Shown: positions 22,669 to 31,403, counted from the first letter of the stretch. The stretch is 41,523 bases of DNA from a virus (IMGVR_UViG_3300044816_000064:1-41523), one strand, 5' to 3'. The notes: generated from the sequence alone by a model not told the origin. Made by a program: numbers and translations.

Positions 22669-23272
22669 CAACCCCACAGGCAGGGGCCCCGGAAACGGCA
22701 TCGGGGCCATCGGGAACGTCAACTACGGTCCAGCGGCGACGCAGAGTCCGACCGATCGCGGTCCCGGAAACTCTGTCGGCGCTACCCCCGCGTCCACCGC
22801 CCCCGGCGGCAGCATGGTCCCGCTCGGCGCGAATGCTGTCACCCCCGCGACAAATCAATCCTTCGCGCAGCAAGGATTCTCCGGCGTTGGAACGCCTCTT
22901 GGCGTGCCTTACGGGACGACGCCTGCGAGCGGAAGCGCAACCGGCACGGCGAACGTGGGTGGAATTGTCGGCCCGCGCATGATGGACACGGGCCCGCTAT
23001 TCGGGAGCGCAGGAGGGCAGGCGACGCCGACCACAGTCGCAAACGCGGGGACAAGCGGCATTGTTGGGCCGCGAACGATGGACACCGGGCCGTTGTTCGG
23101 GAGCCAACTTGGGCCTGCGCCGACCGAAGGCGCGAGAGCGCCATTCCCGGAGACATCGCAGGAAACAAGCGATCCGTACATCCTTCGCGACCAGATGTAC
23201 GGCCTGAATCCGACGCCGGTCAATAACGTGAGCAACGCGCTCATGCGCCGCTATCGCTCGTACTACCGCTGA
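22634..23272 (+). CDS. Gly/Pro/Thr-rich virion protein with internal repeats, 212 aa
   Basis: Overlaps the acetyltransferase by 35 bases; ATG preceded by GTGGAG. Low-complexity Gly, Pro, Thr and Ala composition with two near-identical copies of IVGPRxMDTGPLFGS (residues near 112 and 140) and two of RGPGN. The C-terminus has an Arg/Tyr-rich tail (LMRRYRSYYR). Starts MCQATPP, similar to the MCSPSPP of the next gene, suggesting a shared N-terminal signal or anchor. Likely an internal or tail-associated protein. Confidence 0.65.
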   Translation: MCQATPPAGASSNPTGRGPGNGIGAIGNVNYGPAATQSPTDRGPGNSVGATPASTAPGGSMVPLGANAVTPATNQSFAQQGFSGVGTPLGVPYGTTPASGSATGTANVGGIVGPRMMDTGPLFGSAGGQATPTTVANAGTSGIVGPRTMDTGPLFGSQLGPAPTEGARAPFPETSQETSDPYILRDQMYGLNPTPVNNVSNALMRRYRSYYR

Positions 23273-24393
23273 TGTGTAGCCCCAGTCCGCCTCCCGCTCC
23301 TGACGTCATCGGGGCCGCAAACGCCCAAGGCGCTGCGAACGTAGAGACCGCCCGCGCTCAAGGGCGGATGAACAACCCGAACAGGGTCACGCCCTCGGGT
23401 TCTTCGATCGTGACGTGGGATGGCGACACTCCGACGATCACGCAAACACTTTCCCCGGAGCAACAGAGACTTTACCAGCAGAACCTGCAAACGCAGGGGA
23501 TTCTCGCGGGGCTCGGAACACAGGGCGCTCAGAGTCTCACCGGCATTGTCGGCAGACCTCTCGACACGGCAGGGCTGCCCGCCTCTCCGGATGCGTATAG
23601 CGCAGGCGCGTTGCCGACCGCCCTCGACACGCGATCACTCGGAGCCCTTCCGGCTGCATACACCGCGCCGACGAATCTACCGGCGATGCCGCAAGGCTCC
23701 GAGGCACTTCGTCAGCGCGTGATCGACGCGACGATGGCGCGGAGCAATGTGGACCTCGCGAAGCGTTCCGATCAAACACGGTCCGACTTGATCGCGCAGG
23801 GCATCCGTCCGGGAACGGAAGCGTACCAGCGCGAGATGGACATGATCGATCGCTCGCGCAACGACGCTCGCACACAAGCAGAAGCGAACGCCGGAGCGGA
23901 AGTCTCGCGCGCTTACGGCATGGACCTGTCTTCTCGCCAAGAGGGGCAACAGGAAGCACTCGCGAACTCCGCGCAATCATTCGGCCAAGGAATGCAGCGA
24001 CGTGGGGCTGCAGCCGGAGAACAGGCGCAATCCTTCGGTCAACAAGGCCAGGTCGCGCAACTCCAACAAGGGCAACAGGCGCAGACCTATGCGCAACAGT
24101 CCGAGCGTCGTCGGCAAGCCATCACGGAAGCCCTTGCGCGCCGTCAGGTGCCGCTCAACGAAATCATCGGCCTCATGTCTGGATCTCAGGTTCAAAACCC
24201 ATTCTCGGGTAGCACAAGTTCTCCAGGCGGCTCCAGCTTCAACCCGACCAGCATCGCGCCGCCTCCGATCTTCGGTGCGAACCAGGCTGCGAACGCTTAC
24301 ACGACCGACGTTTACAACCAGCAGGTTGGCACCGCGAACACTCAACAGAGTGCGGCGGCTTCCATCGCTGCCGCCGCGATCATGGCCTATTGA
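23272..24393 (+). CDS. Ejection-type internal virion protein, 373 aa
   Basis: ATG overlaps the preceding stop. N-terminal MCSPSPPPAPDVIGAANAQG, then a region with GSSIVTWDGDTPTITQTLSP, and a long Gln/Ala-rich helical part (GEQAQSFGQQGQVAQLQQGQ). Rich in Gln, Ala and Gly, no cysteine besides residue 2. This set-up is common to the first internal protein of podophages that is ejected with the DNA. A lipid anchor at Cys2 is not supported by a signal peptide. Confidence 0.68.
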   Translation: MCSPSPPPAPDVIGAANAQGAANVETARAQGRMNNPNRVTPSGSSIVTWDGDTPTITQTLSPEQQRLYQQNLQTQGILAGLGTQGAQSLTGIVGRPLDTAGLPASPDAYSAGALPTALDTRSLGALPAAYTAPTNLPAMPQGSEALRQRVIDATMARSNVDLAKRSDQTRSDLIAQGIRPGTEAYQREMDMIDRSRNDARTQAEANAGAEVSRAYGMDLSSRQEGQQEALANSAQSFGQGMQRRGAAAGEQAQSFGQQGQVAQLQQGQQAQTYAQQSERRRQAITEALARRQVPLNEIIGLMSGSQVQNPFSGSTSSPGGSSFNPTSIAPPPIFGANQAANAYTTDVYNQQVGTANTQQSAAASIAAAAIMAY

Positions 24394-24394
24394 T

Positions 24395-25066
24395 ATGAAG
24401 GCGCTCGCTTTCTCCGGTGGGAAGGACTCGATGGTGTGTCTGCATCTCCTCCGGGGCGAGTTCGACTGTGCGATCTACGTCGATACCGGGTTCGCGTATC
24501 CAGAGACGCTGGCGTTGGTGGAATACGCCGCCGCAATGGTCCCGATGCACGTCGTCAAGTCGGATCGGGCCGCGCAGAACGATCGCCACGGCATCCCTTC
24601 CGACGTCGTCCCCGTCGATTGGACGACCGCTGGACAGGACGCGACGTGCCGCAAGAGCTGCGCCGTTCAAAGCTACCTGGAGTGCTGCTACCAGAACATC
24701 GCCCGCCCTCTGTTCATGAAGGCACAAGCGCTCGGGGTTACGGAACTCGTCTACGGCCAAAGAAACGATGAGGGGCATCGCGGTTGCGCGAAGGACGGTG
24801 ATGTGGTGCTGGGCATTGTTCGTCGCCAGCCGATCGAGGACTGGACCGAGGCCGACGTGATGGCCTACCTCGCGTCGAAGATGGACGTTCCCGAGCACTA
24901 CAAGATCAAGCATTCGTCGCTCGACTGCTACGACTGCACCGCGTTTCGTCGCGATTCCGCTGATCGCATCGCTTATACGAGAGCGAAGCATCCGGTCTTC
25001 TACGCGCAGTACGCGAAGCGCGTCGAACTGCTCGACACCGCTTTGAGTCAAGCACTATGTCCGTAA
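24395..25066 (+). CDS. PAPS-reductase-like PP-loop ATPase
   Basis: 223 aa. The PP-loop SGGKDSMVCLHLL is at residues 7-19, followed by YVDTGFAYPETLALVEYAA, as in PAPS reductases, CysH-like and DndC-like proteins. Cysteine clusters occur at CRKSC, LECC, GHRGCAKDGD and LDCYDC, which could bind an iron-sulphur cluster or zinc. It adenylates or uses an adenylated substrate, but the substrate is not known; sulphur transfer or a DNA modification step are possible. Embedded between two ejection-protein genes with an overlap of ten bases downstream. Confidence 0.82.
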   Translation: MKALAFSGGKDSMVCLHLLRGEFDCAIYVDTGFAYPETLALVEYAAAMVPMHVVKSDRAAQNDRHGIPSDVVPVDWTTAGQDATCRKSCAVQSYLECCYQNIARPLFMKAQALGVTELVYGQRNDEGHRGCAKDGDVVLGIVRRQPIEDWTEADVMAYLASKMDVPEHYKIKHSSLDCYDCTAFRRDSADRIAYTRAKHPVFYAQYAKRVELLDTALSQALCP

Positions 25067-26583
25067 GCGACCCCTACGGCCTCGGCGCGAGTGGACTGCC
25101 TCCGGACATGCTCACGGAGTTGGCGGGCATTTCGCGCCGCCAACAAGTGATGAACGCCCTCATGCAGCAGTCGGGGCAACCGATGGAGACCCCGCAGTCG
25201 CACGGACGTTTTGCCGGTCGCCAAAGCCCGCTGTCGGCGGTTGCGAAAATCGTCCAAGCCTATCTCGGCGCGCAAGGGTTGCAGGACACCGACAAGTCTT
25301 ATGCGGACCTCGCGGGCCGCGCGACGCAGGCGAGAACACAAGCGTACTCGGACTACCAGACGGCGCGTGATGGGTCCCCGGCTTCGGTGAGACCGCCGAC
25401 CGTGACGACCTCGGATGAGGGCGAGCCTTCGCCGCTCCCGAATGTGGAGACCCCTGCGGTTCCGGGGAATCGTCGCGCCGCGATCGCTCAAGCGATTCTG
25501 AACCCGATGCTCGCCAACAACCCGTTGGTACAGGCCGACATGAAGAAGATCGAGCCGGATTGGAAGCCGACGAAGCAATACAACAATGCCACTGGGCGCG
25601 AGGAACACGTTCTCGTCAACGTGAACGATCCGGACCAAGTTCGCGCGATGGGCGGGCAGAAGGCTCCCGACCTGAAAGAAGTCACGACCGTCGATCCGGT
25701 CACGAAGCAGCCGGTCACGACGTTCGTGAACCCACAGGACGTGAAGACGCCGATCGCGCAGCCCGTGAAGATGGAAATGAAGGACACGGGAAGCAAGCTC
25801 GTGCCCTCCAATCCGTACTCGCCGGAAACGCTCACCAAGACCACAACGCCCGACGCGCGTCTCGCGGACGCTCGCGCTCGCGAGCTCAACGGAATCCTCG
25901 AAGGCCAAGGCCCGGTGGATCTCGGCCCGACTGCGAAGTTGATCGCGAACTACGACCAGAAGCTGGGTCCGCCGCCGAGCAACGCCCGCAACCCCATGGC
26001 GATCACCCGCTACAACCAACTCGTCGCGGAAGTGAAGAGGATCAACCCCGATTGGAGCGCCCCGGACTACGACGCTTCGCAGGCAGGGCTCAAGGCGTTC
26101 ACGTCCGGGAAGCAGGGCAACACGGTTCGCTCGTTCAACGTGGCACTTGCCCACTTGGACACGCTCGACAAGGCGGTGGACGCGCTCAAGAACGGCGACT
26201 TGAAGTCGTTCAACGCCGTCTCGAACTTCATCGCGGAGCAGACCGGACAGCCAGCGCCGACGAATTTCGCCGCTGTGAAAAAGATCGTCGGAGACGAGAT
26301 TGTGAAAGCGGTCGTCGGCTCTGGTGGCGGCGTTGAGGATCGTAGGGACGCCGCGAACACGATTGCAAAGGCCAACAGCGAGGCGCAGTTGAAGGGCGTC
26401 ATCGGCCAATACAAAGAGTTGATGCGTGGGCAGTTGGGCGGCTTGAAGCAGCAGTACGAGCAGGCCACGAAGCGCAAGGACTTCGATCGCTTCCTGTCGG
26501 AAGCCGGGAAGGCGACAGCGCACGCGCCAGCAGGTAAGTCGGTGCTCGACGAAGCCGACGCGATCCTCTCGGGGGGGAAATAA
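25057..26583 (+). CDS. Ejection-type internal virion protein, 508 aa
   Basis: Overlaps the PP-loop gene by ten bases. Mostly helical and polar; a disordered Pro/Thr-rich stretch around residues 100-140 is followed by helical parts (NTVRSFNVALAHLDTLDKAV and LGGLKQQYEQATKRKDFDRF). No enzymatic motif such as a lytic transglycosylase Glu signature is seen. Size, composition and position between other internal proteins suggest a DNA-ejection protein of a short-tailed phage. Confidence 0.65.
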   Translation: MSVSDPYGLGASGLPPDMLTELAGISRRQQVMNALMQQSGQPMETPQSHGRFAGRQSPLSAVAKIVQAYLGAQGLQDTDKSYADLAGRATQARTQAYSDYQTARDGSPASVRPPTVTTSDEGEPSPLPNVETPAVPGNRRAAIAQAILNPMLANNPLVQADMKKIEPDWKPTKQYNNATGREEHVLVNVNDPDQVRAMGGQKAPDLKEVTTVDPVTKQPVTTFVNPQDVKTPIAQPVKMEMKDTGSKLVPSNPYSPETLTKTTTPDARLADARARELNGILEGQGPVDLGPTAKLIANYDQKLGPPPSNARNPMAITRYNQLVAEVKRINPDWSAPDYDASQAGLKAFTSGKQGNTVRSFNVALAHLDTLDKAVDALKNGDLKSFNAVSNFIAEQTGQPAPTNFAAVKKIVGDEIVKAVVGSGGGVEDRRDAANTIAKANSEAQLKGVIGQYKELMRGQLGGLKQQYEQATKRKDFDRFLSEAGKATAHAPAGKSVLDEADAILSGGK

Positions 26584-27900
26584 ATGGCGAGCGCCGAAGA
26601 CTACGCCGCCTGGATCGTCGCGAACAAGGACAAGCAGGGAACGCCCGACTTCGAAAAAGTCGCGGCTGCGTACAAGGTCGCGAAACAAGGTGTGACCCAG
26701 AAGGCCGAGGATCCCACGTCTGCCGGGAACCTCGCCGGGGCGGCGATCGAGCCGAACCTGTCTCTCCTAACGGGCATGTTCGCGCAGCCGGTGGCCGGGT
26801 TGGCGGGTCTCGCGACGAGCGCAGGTAACGCGCTCGGACTTACGAAGTCCGAGCCTGCTGATGTCGTTCGAAACATCTCCGGCGCGATGACCTATGAGCC
26901 GAAGACCACGGGCGGCAAGAACGCCATGTCGGTTGTCGGCTACCTGCCTGAGAAGTTCGGTGAGCTCGCGCATAGCGCAGGAGAAAAGGTGAGCGACGTC
27001 ACGGGCTCGCCCGCTCTCGGGACGTACATCAACACGGGCCTAAACGTCATTCCCGCCATTCTCGGCGCGAAAGGCTCCTCAACCCTTTCCGGTGCCACCG
27101 GAGCCGCTTCGGAACGCCTCATGCGAAGCGCCTTGAAGCCTTCGGCAGACCTCGTCAAGAGCGGAGATGCGGCAAAGGCCATTCAAACGCTTCTTGATGA
27201 AGGGGTGAACGTCACGCCTGGCGGGGCCAACAAGGTCGCCGGGCGCATCTCGAGCATCAACGATCAAATCGCCGAAGCGATCGTCAACTCCAACGCCCGC
27301 GTTCCGAAGATTGGCGTCGCGAATCGCCTGCAAGACCTCACCAAGCAAGTTGAGAAACAGGTGAACCCGAACGCTGATATGAAGGCCGTCGAAGCGGCAT
27401 ATAACGAGTTCGCCGACCACCCGCTGATTCCGGGAGCCGACCTTCCTGTGCAGTTGGCGCAGGAGATGAAGCAGGGCACCTACCGACGTCTTCGGGACAA
27501 GTACGGCGAGATGGGGAACGCGGATACCGAAGCCCAGAAGGGCCTCGCCCGAGGATTGAAGGAAGAGATCGCGACGGCGGTTCCCGAAGTCGGCCCGCTC
27601 AACGCTCGCGAATCCGAGCTCCTGAACGCCAAGAAGATGTTGGACCACCGCGTGGCGGTGGCCGGAAATCACAACCCGATCGGTATCACGCATCTGTCGC
27701 CCGGGCTAGGAAACCTCATCGCTGGCCTCTTGGATCGCAGCGAGCTCGTCAAGTCGCTCATGGCGCGTGGGCTCAATCCCGGCAAGGACCTCTCGCTCAG
27801 CGACATGGCCGCAGTCGGTGCGACCGCCCCTCAAACCTTTTCCGATGACATGCAGAAGCGCAAGGCCGTGATCGCCGCGCTCATGGGAGCCCAACAGTGA
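26584..27900 (+). CDS. Ejection-type internal virion protein, 438 aa
   Basis: Begins directly after the previous stop. N-terminal SAEDYAAWIVANKDKQGTPD (a short motif frequent at the start of podophage internal proteins), then a Gly/Ala-rich amphipathic region (GMFAQPVAGLAGLATSAGNA) that may insert into membrane, and a helical C-terminal half. It resembles the last internal core protein of podophages with repeated G-x-P-A turns. Probably forms part of the periplasmic ejection channel. Confidence 0.68.
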   Translation: MASAEDYAAWIVANKDKQGTPDFEKVAAAYKVAKQGVTQKAEDPTSAGNLAGAAIEPNLSLLTGMFAQPVAGLAGLATSAGNALGLTKSEPADVVRNISGAMTYEPKTTGGKNAMSVVGYLPEKFGELAHSAGEKVSDVTGSPALGTYINTGLNVIPAILGAKGSSTLSGATGAASERLMRSALKPSADLVKSGDAAKAIQTLLDEGVNVTPGGANKVAGRISSINDQIAEAIVNSNARVPKIGVANRLQDLTKQVEKQVNPNADMKAVEAAYNEFADHPLIPGADLPVQLAQEMKQGTYRRLRDKYGEMGNADTEAQKGLARGLKEEIATAVPEVGPLNARESELLNAKKMLDHRVAVAGNHNPIGITHLSPGLGNLIAGLLDRSELVKSLMARGLNPGKDLSLSDMAAVGATAPQTFSDDMQKRKAVIAALMGAQQ

Positions 27901-28988
27901 GTTTCAACGGAGCAGGGCTCTTCCTCATCAACACCGCTGGACAGCCTGTCGTGGGCAATACGCTGATCGACGCGGCGACCTTCAACGCGTTCACAGCAGA
28001 CGTGGCGACTGGACTCTCGAACGTCATCTGCAAGGACGGGCAGACGACGCCGACTGCGAACATCCCCATGGGGGGCTTCAAGATCACGGGGCTTGCTCTT
28101 GGAACGTCGAACAACGATGCGGCTGCGGTCCAGAACCTCAACGCCCTGCATACCTGCGAAGGGCGGCTCACGCTCACAACTGCGGTTCCCGTCACGACCT
28201 CCGATGTCGTTGGCGCTGCAACCGTCTACTTCACTCCGTACCAAGGCAACTGCATCGGCCTCTACGACGGCGCGAACTGGAATCGCCGCACCTTCTCCGA
28301 GCTTTCAATTACGAATGCGGGGCTTGCCGCAAACACCTGTTACGACGTTTTCATCTATGACAACGCTGGCACAGCGACCATCGAGCTTCTGGCGTGGACG
28401 AATGAAACCACGAGGGCCACAGCCCTAACGACGCAGAACGGCGTGTTGGTGAAAAGCGGAGCAGTCACACGTCGTTATGTGGGGACCATTCATTCCAACG
28501 CAGCGTCCCAGTTCTACGACACCTACGCATTCCGGCGCGTGTGGAACTACTACAACCGCGTCCTTCGTCCCATGCGTCCCGCGCTTGAGACGACGGATAC
28601 ATGGGCCTACACGCTCGCCGCGTTCCGCCAAGCGAACGGTAACGTTGCGAACCAGCTTGATTATGTGATCGGCGTCTCAGAGGATGCCGTGACGGCGCAA
28701 GTCCAAGCGTTCGCGAAGAATACGAACGCCAACGTGGACATGATCGTTGCGATCGGCGCGGACTCCACGACGACGATGGCCTCTGGCTGCTTCGCATATA
28801 GCGGAGCGAGTCAGGTCGCCAATCAATACGTGGGGCTCCAGGCGCAATACACCACCATCCCGGCCGTAGGTCGGCACACGCTGGTCTGGCTGGAGCTCTC
28901 CGCCGCCTCTGGAACGACGACATGGGGGGGCGATGGCGGAGCGCCGACCACTTCTCAAGCGGGTATTCACGGATGGGTCAGGGCATGA
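27897..28988 (+). CDS. Tail fibre / receptor-binding protein
   Basis: 363 aa, GTG start overlapping the previous stop. The N-terminus (NGAGLFLINTAGQPVVGNTL and IPMGGFKITGLALGTSNNDA) is the standard repeated adaptor of phage fibres, where the MGGFKITGLA motif is typical. The rest is a beta-rich domain (YDVFIYDNAGTATIELLAWT) ending in a Gly/Thr-rich WGGDGGAP tip. It should bind the host surface. No chaperone gene or reverse transcriptase for diversification is nearby. Confidence 0.78.
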   Translation: MSFNGAGLFLINTAGQPVVGNTLIDAATFNAFTADVATGLSNVICKDGQTTPTANIPMGGFKITGLALGTSNNDAAAVQNLNALHTCEGRLTLTTAVPVTTSDVVGAATVYFTPYQGNCIGLYDGANWNRRTFSELSITNAGLAANTCYDVFIYDNAGTATIELLAWTNETTRATALTTQNGVLVKSGAVTRRYVGTIHSNAASQFYDTYAFRRVWNYYNRVLRPMRPALETTDTWAYTLAAFRQANGNVANQLDYVIGVSEDAVTAQVQAFAKNTNANVDMIVAIGADSTTTMASGCFAYSGASQVANQYVGLQAQYTTIPAVGRHTLVWLELSAASGTTTWGGDGGAPTTSQAGIHGWVRA

Positions 28989-29000
28989 GGGAGGCGCGAT

Positions 29001-29327
29001 GTGGCTGAGATCGCCTCCGTCCTCGCGCTCGCGGGGTTCGGAGCCCTCGTCAAATACGCGCAGCGCTTCACCGGGAAAAAGGAAGAGCGCCCCGAGTGGG
29101 AATGGAGCGTTGCCGGACTCACCGTTGGGACCGGAGCATTCGCCGGACTCCTCACCTTGTGGATCGTGCAAAAGAAATTCGAGGCCGACTATGTCCATGT
29201 CTTCGTCGCTCTCGCCGGGTACGGCGGACCGCTCACCATCGAAGCCATTTGGGAAGCCGGTCGAGACACCCTTCGGCGAATGCTCGGAACGCCGCAGGAC
29301 GCCAAGGACTCCGATGCAAAAAACTAA
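29001..29327 (+). CDS. Putative holin, 108 aa
   Basis: GTG start. Two or three hydrophobic segments: IASVLALAGFGALVKYA near the N-terminus, LTVGTGAFAGLLTLWIV in the middle and VHVFVALAGYGGPLTI thereafter, with a charged C-terminus. Size and topology agree with a holin, and the endolysin and spanins follow. Could also be an antiholin partner of the next gene. Confidence 0.7.
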   Translation: MAEIASVLALAGFGALVKYAQRFTGKKEERPEWEWSVAGLTVGTGAFAGLLTLWIVQKKFEADYVHVFVALAGYGGPLTIEAIWEAGRDTLRRMLGTPQDAKDSDAKN

Positions 29328-29496
29328 GTTCTGGTCCTGGCGTGCGTGCGTGCATACCGGCCGCATCGTTCAACTCGTCATCATCGCCTTCGTGTTGTTC
29401 ATCGGCGTGAACGCCATCGCGGAACTGCTGCACAAGCCAATTCTCGCGGACCGTCATCCGCCGTCGTACTACTTGCCCGCCGCGCACGCGAAATGA
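29314..29496 (+). CDS. One-pass membrane protein of the lysis cassette, 60 aa
   Basis: ATG inside the holin end, overlapping by 14 bases. A single transmembrane helix (IVQLVIIAFVLFIGVNAIAE) is flanked by a basic N-terminus and a periplasmic His/Pro-rich tail. Likely a holin-like or antiholin accessory of lysis. Stop overlaps the endolysin start. Confidence 0.62.
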   Translation: MQKTKFWSWRACVHTGRIVQLVIIAFVLFIGVNAIAELLHKPILADRHPPSYYLPAAHAK

Positions 29497-29885
29497 TCCT
29501 GACGGACGAATACTTCCAGGATTCCATCGTGAACTATGGGTTCAAGCCGAACGCGCTCGATTATGAGCGCAGCGACGACCTTCTCACCCGCGTCAACGCG
29601 ATCTTCGAAGCTCTGGGCTATCCGTGCGAGATCCGATCGGGTCATCGCACGCGCGAAAAGACGCTTGCGTTGATCGCCTCCGGGCATCGCGCCGCTGTTG
29701 GCGGAAACCACGAACAGAGTCTCGCCGTTGACGTGGCCGACCCCACCAACATGGCCGACGCCGATTTGAGCGACGAGCTCTTGGAGCAGTACGGGCTCTA
29801 TCGCGAGTCTCCAACCGCGACCGCGAGTTGGGTCCATTTGCAGAGCGTCCCGCCGAAGTCGGGACGCAGGACGTTCAACCCGTGA
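29493..29885 (+). CDS. Endolysin, peptidase M15-like
   Basis: 130 aa. Active-site pattern of M15 (VanY / L-Ala-D-Glu or D-Ala-D-Ala peptidases): SGHRTREK (residue 49), GNHEQSLAVDVAD with His73 and Asp80, and WVHLQ with His115, the three zinc ligands. It would cut the peptide stems of peptidoglycan. No signal peptide, so export depends on the holin encoded upstream. ATG overlaps the stop of the membrane protein. Confidence 0.83.
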   Translation: MILTDEYFQDSIVNYGFKPNALDYERSDDLLTRVNAIFEALGYPCEIRSGHRTREKTLALIASGHRAAVGGNHEQSLAVDVADPTNMADADLSDELLEQYGLYRESPTATASWVHLQSVPPKSGRRTFNP

Positions 29886-29905
29886 AATCAACCATAGGAG
29901 GAGTC

Positions 29906-30076
29906 ATGAACCGCGATGAAATGAAGCAGAAGGCGAAAGACGCGTTGAAGTACGCGGAAGACAAGGCCGAAGAGGGGCTGGTGAGGGTCGAGACGAAGTT
30001 CCCGGTCGGGACGGCGATCGTGTGTGCTGTTCTGGGGCTCATCGTCGGTCTCTACCTGCGCGGGCTGTTTCGATGA
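29906..30076 (+). CDS. Small one-pass membrane protein, 56 aa
   Basis: ATG with a perfect AGGAGG. Charged coiled-coil-like N-terminus (KQKAKDALKYAEDKAEEGLV) and a C-terminal transmembrane helix (VGTAIVCAVLGLIVGLYLRG). Resembles DUF883/ElaB-type tail-anchored proteins as well as small holins. Its place between endolysin and spanin genes suggests a lysis role. Confidence 0.62.
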   Translation: MNRDEMKQKAKDALKYAEDKAEEGLVRVETKFPVGTAIVCAVLGLIVGLYLRGLFR

Positions 30077-30543
30077 ACCTGTACGTCCTGCTCGGAGGCA
30101 TCGCGCTTGCCGTGAGTCTCTTCATGGGCGGGGCGTATGTCGGCAAGTCGATCGAACGGCTTGATCGCGTGCAGGAGCGGGCGACAGAGCTCGACCGCGT
30201 CATCGTGCATCAACAGGTCCTCATCAAGGAAGTCCCGAAGATCGTCACCAAGACGGTCACGAAGGAAGTCGAAGTCACGAAGGAGGTCGAACGTGTCGTC
30301 ACCGCGTCTCAACACATGCTGGCTCCTGACTGCGTGCTTCCTGGCGATTTCGGGATGCTCCTCGTTGCCGCCGCCAACGGTATCGACCCAGCCGCCGGAG
30401 TCCCTGATGAAATCAGCGGAGCCTATGGATGCCGTGAAGTCATTGCGGCCGTCCTCTCAGACTTGCGAGCGGGATGGGTCAATTCTGCAAGACTCAAAGG
30501 ATTGCAGGAATACGAAAAAGTTGTAGCGGGGCCTCCTAAGTGA
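30073..30543 (+). CDS. Inner-membrane spanin (Rz-like)
   Basis: 156 aa. N-terminal transmembrane anchor (LYVLLGGIALAVSLFMGGAY) followed by a long charged periplasmic coiled coil (TKTVTKEVEVTKEVERVV) and a C-terminal globular part. An outer-membrane spanin gene lies inside it in another frame, which is the classic Rz/Rz1 arrangement. Together they fuse inner and outer membranes at the end of lysis. Confidence 0.8.
   Translation: MNLYVLLGGIALAVSLFMGGAYVGKSIERLDRVQERATELDRVIVHQQVLIKEVPKIVTKTVTKEVEVTKEVERVVTASQHMLAPDCVLPGDFGMLLVAAANGIDPAAGVPDEISGAYGCREVIAAVLSDLRAGWVNSARLKGLQEYEKVVAGPPK
30293..30526 (+). CDS. Outer-membrane spanin lipoprotein (Rz1-like), nested in Rz-like gene
   Basis: 77 aa in a different frame inside the Rz-like gene. 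GTG start six bases after a perfect AGGAGG (30281-30286). Signal sequence WLLTACFLAISGC with the lipobox cysteine at residue 22, then a proline-rich SSLPPPTVSTQPP typical of Rz1. It is entirely embedded in the partner, the arrangement of lambda Rz/Rz1. Confidence 0.82.
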   Translation: MSSPRLNTCWLLTACFLAISGCSSLPPPTVSTQPPESLMKSAEPMDAVKSLRPSSQTCERDGSILQDSKDCRNTKKL

Positions 30544-31403
30544 GGGCGCTGCTACTCGCCGTCTTTCTTGCGGCGTGTGGCGGCGGTGGCTCCTCTCCGG
30601 TTTCTGGCCCCATCGTTCCCGTAACAACTCTCCGCGCCGATCTGCGGATGGGCTACTACTGGGGCGATCCGCTCTATCTCATCGAGCAGGATCAACACGT
30701 CAACCTGTGGTGGGTTGTCGTGACTTCGGGTGTATGGCATCTCGGAGCGGCGCAACAGCTTCAATCCGCTCGTGGTGCGGGCATCAAGAACATCGTCCTG
30801 CACCTCAACACCACGGACCCCACCGAGCTTCGCTTCCAACTAGGTCGCCTTTCCGAAGGCAACTACCTCACCGGATGGGAGTCGATCGTTCTCTACCCGA
30901 TGGACGAGCCGGACACGATCGCGGGCGGCAGTCTCAGCGAGCAGGTTGTTGCCGATCGCGTCACGGCGATTCGGCAAGTGGCCTTCGATACGCCGGGGCT
31001 GCTGGGCGCGAAGGTCGGCGTCTTCTACCAGTGCGAGAGCGGCGGGCGTCCCGGCATCCGGTCATATGACCTCGTCGGCTGCTACCGCTACGAATCCAGC
31101 GGCTGCGCGAAGCTCGAGGGCGACTACGCGGGACTTCGCGCGAAGCTCGTGATCGGAGCTCGCCTCTGGGTCATCCCCGGCGGGGCCAAGATCAATGGCA
31201 CGGATGGCCACCAAGACCCCGCGTGCTGGGCTTCCTACGCGCATCGAAACGCCGACGTCTGGGGCGTCATCCCTTTCATGTGGCAATCGGGGGCGGATCC
31301 GCGCAACAACATCGTCGGCATCCGCGACGACAAGGACATCCGCACGCTCTATTGCGAGATGGGCCGAACCATCTTGAAGCCCAATGAGACCCCCCGGTGC
31401 TGA
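30540..31403 (+). CDS. Large phage-encoded lipoprotein, 287 aa
   Basis: GTG start overlapping the spanin stop. Lipoprotein signal MRALLLAVFLAACGGGG with lipobox LAAC, so it is anchored in a membrane and faces the periplasm or outside. The body looks like a TIM-barrel fragment: YYWGDPLYLIEQDQHVNLWW, IKNIVLHLNTT, ESIVLYPMDEPDTIAGG and DVWGVIPFMWQSG; the PMDEP motif recalls glycoside-hydrolase-like proteins. No family confirmed. Late position after lysis genes is unusual for a functional lysis protein; superinfection exclusion or surface modification are options. Confidence 0.68.
   Translation: MRALLLAVFLAACGGGGSSPVSGPIVPVTTLRADLRMGYYWGDPLYLIEQDQHVNLWWVVVTSGVWHLGAAQQLQSARGAGIKNIVLHLNTTDPTELRFQLGRLSEGNYLTGWESIVLYPMDEPDTIAGGSLSEQVVADRVTAIRQVAFDTPGLLGAKVGVFYQCESGGRPGIRSYDLVGCYRYESSGCAKLEGDYAGLRAKLVIGARLWVIPGGAKINGTDGHQDPACWASYAHRNADVWGVIPFMWQSGADPRNNIVGIRDDKDIRTLYCEMGRTILKPNETPRC

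Noticed and set aside
27897-28988. Diversity-generating retroelement acting on the tail fibre
   Set aside because: No reverse transcriptase gene and no second copy of the fibre 3' end in the window.
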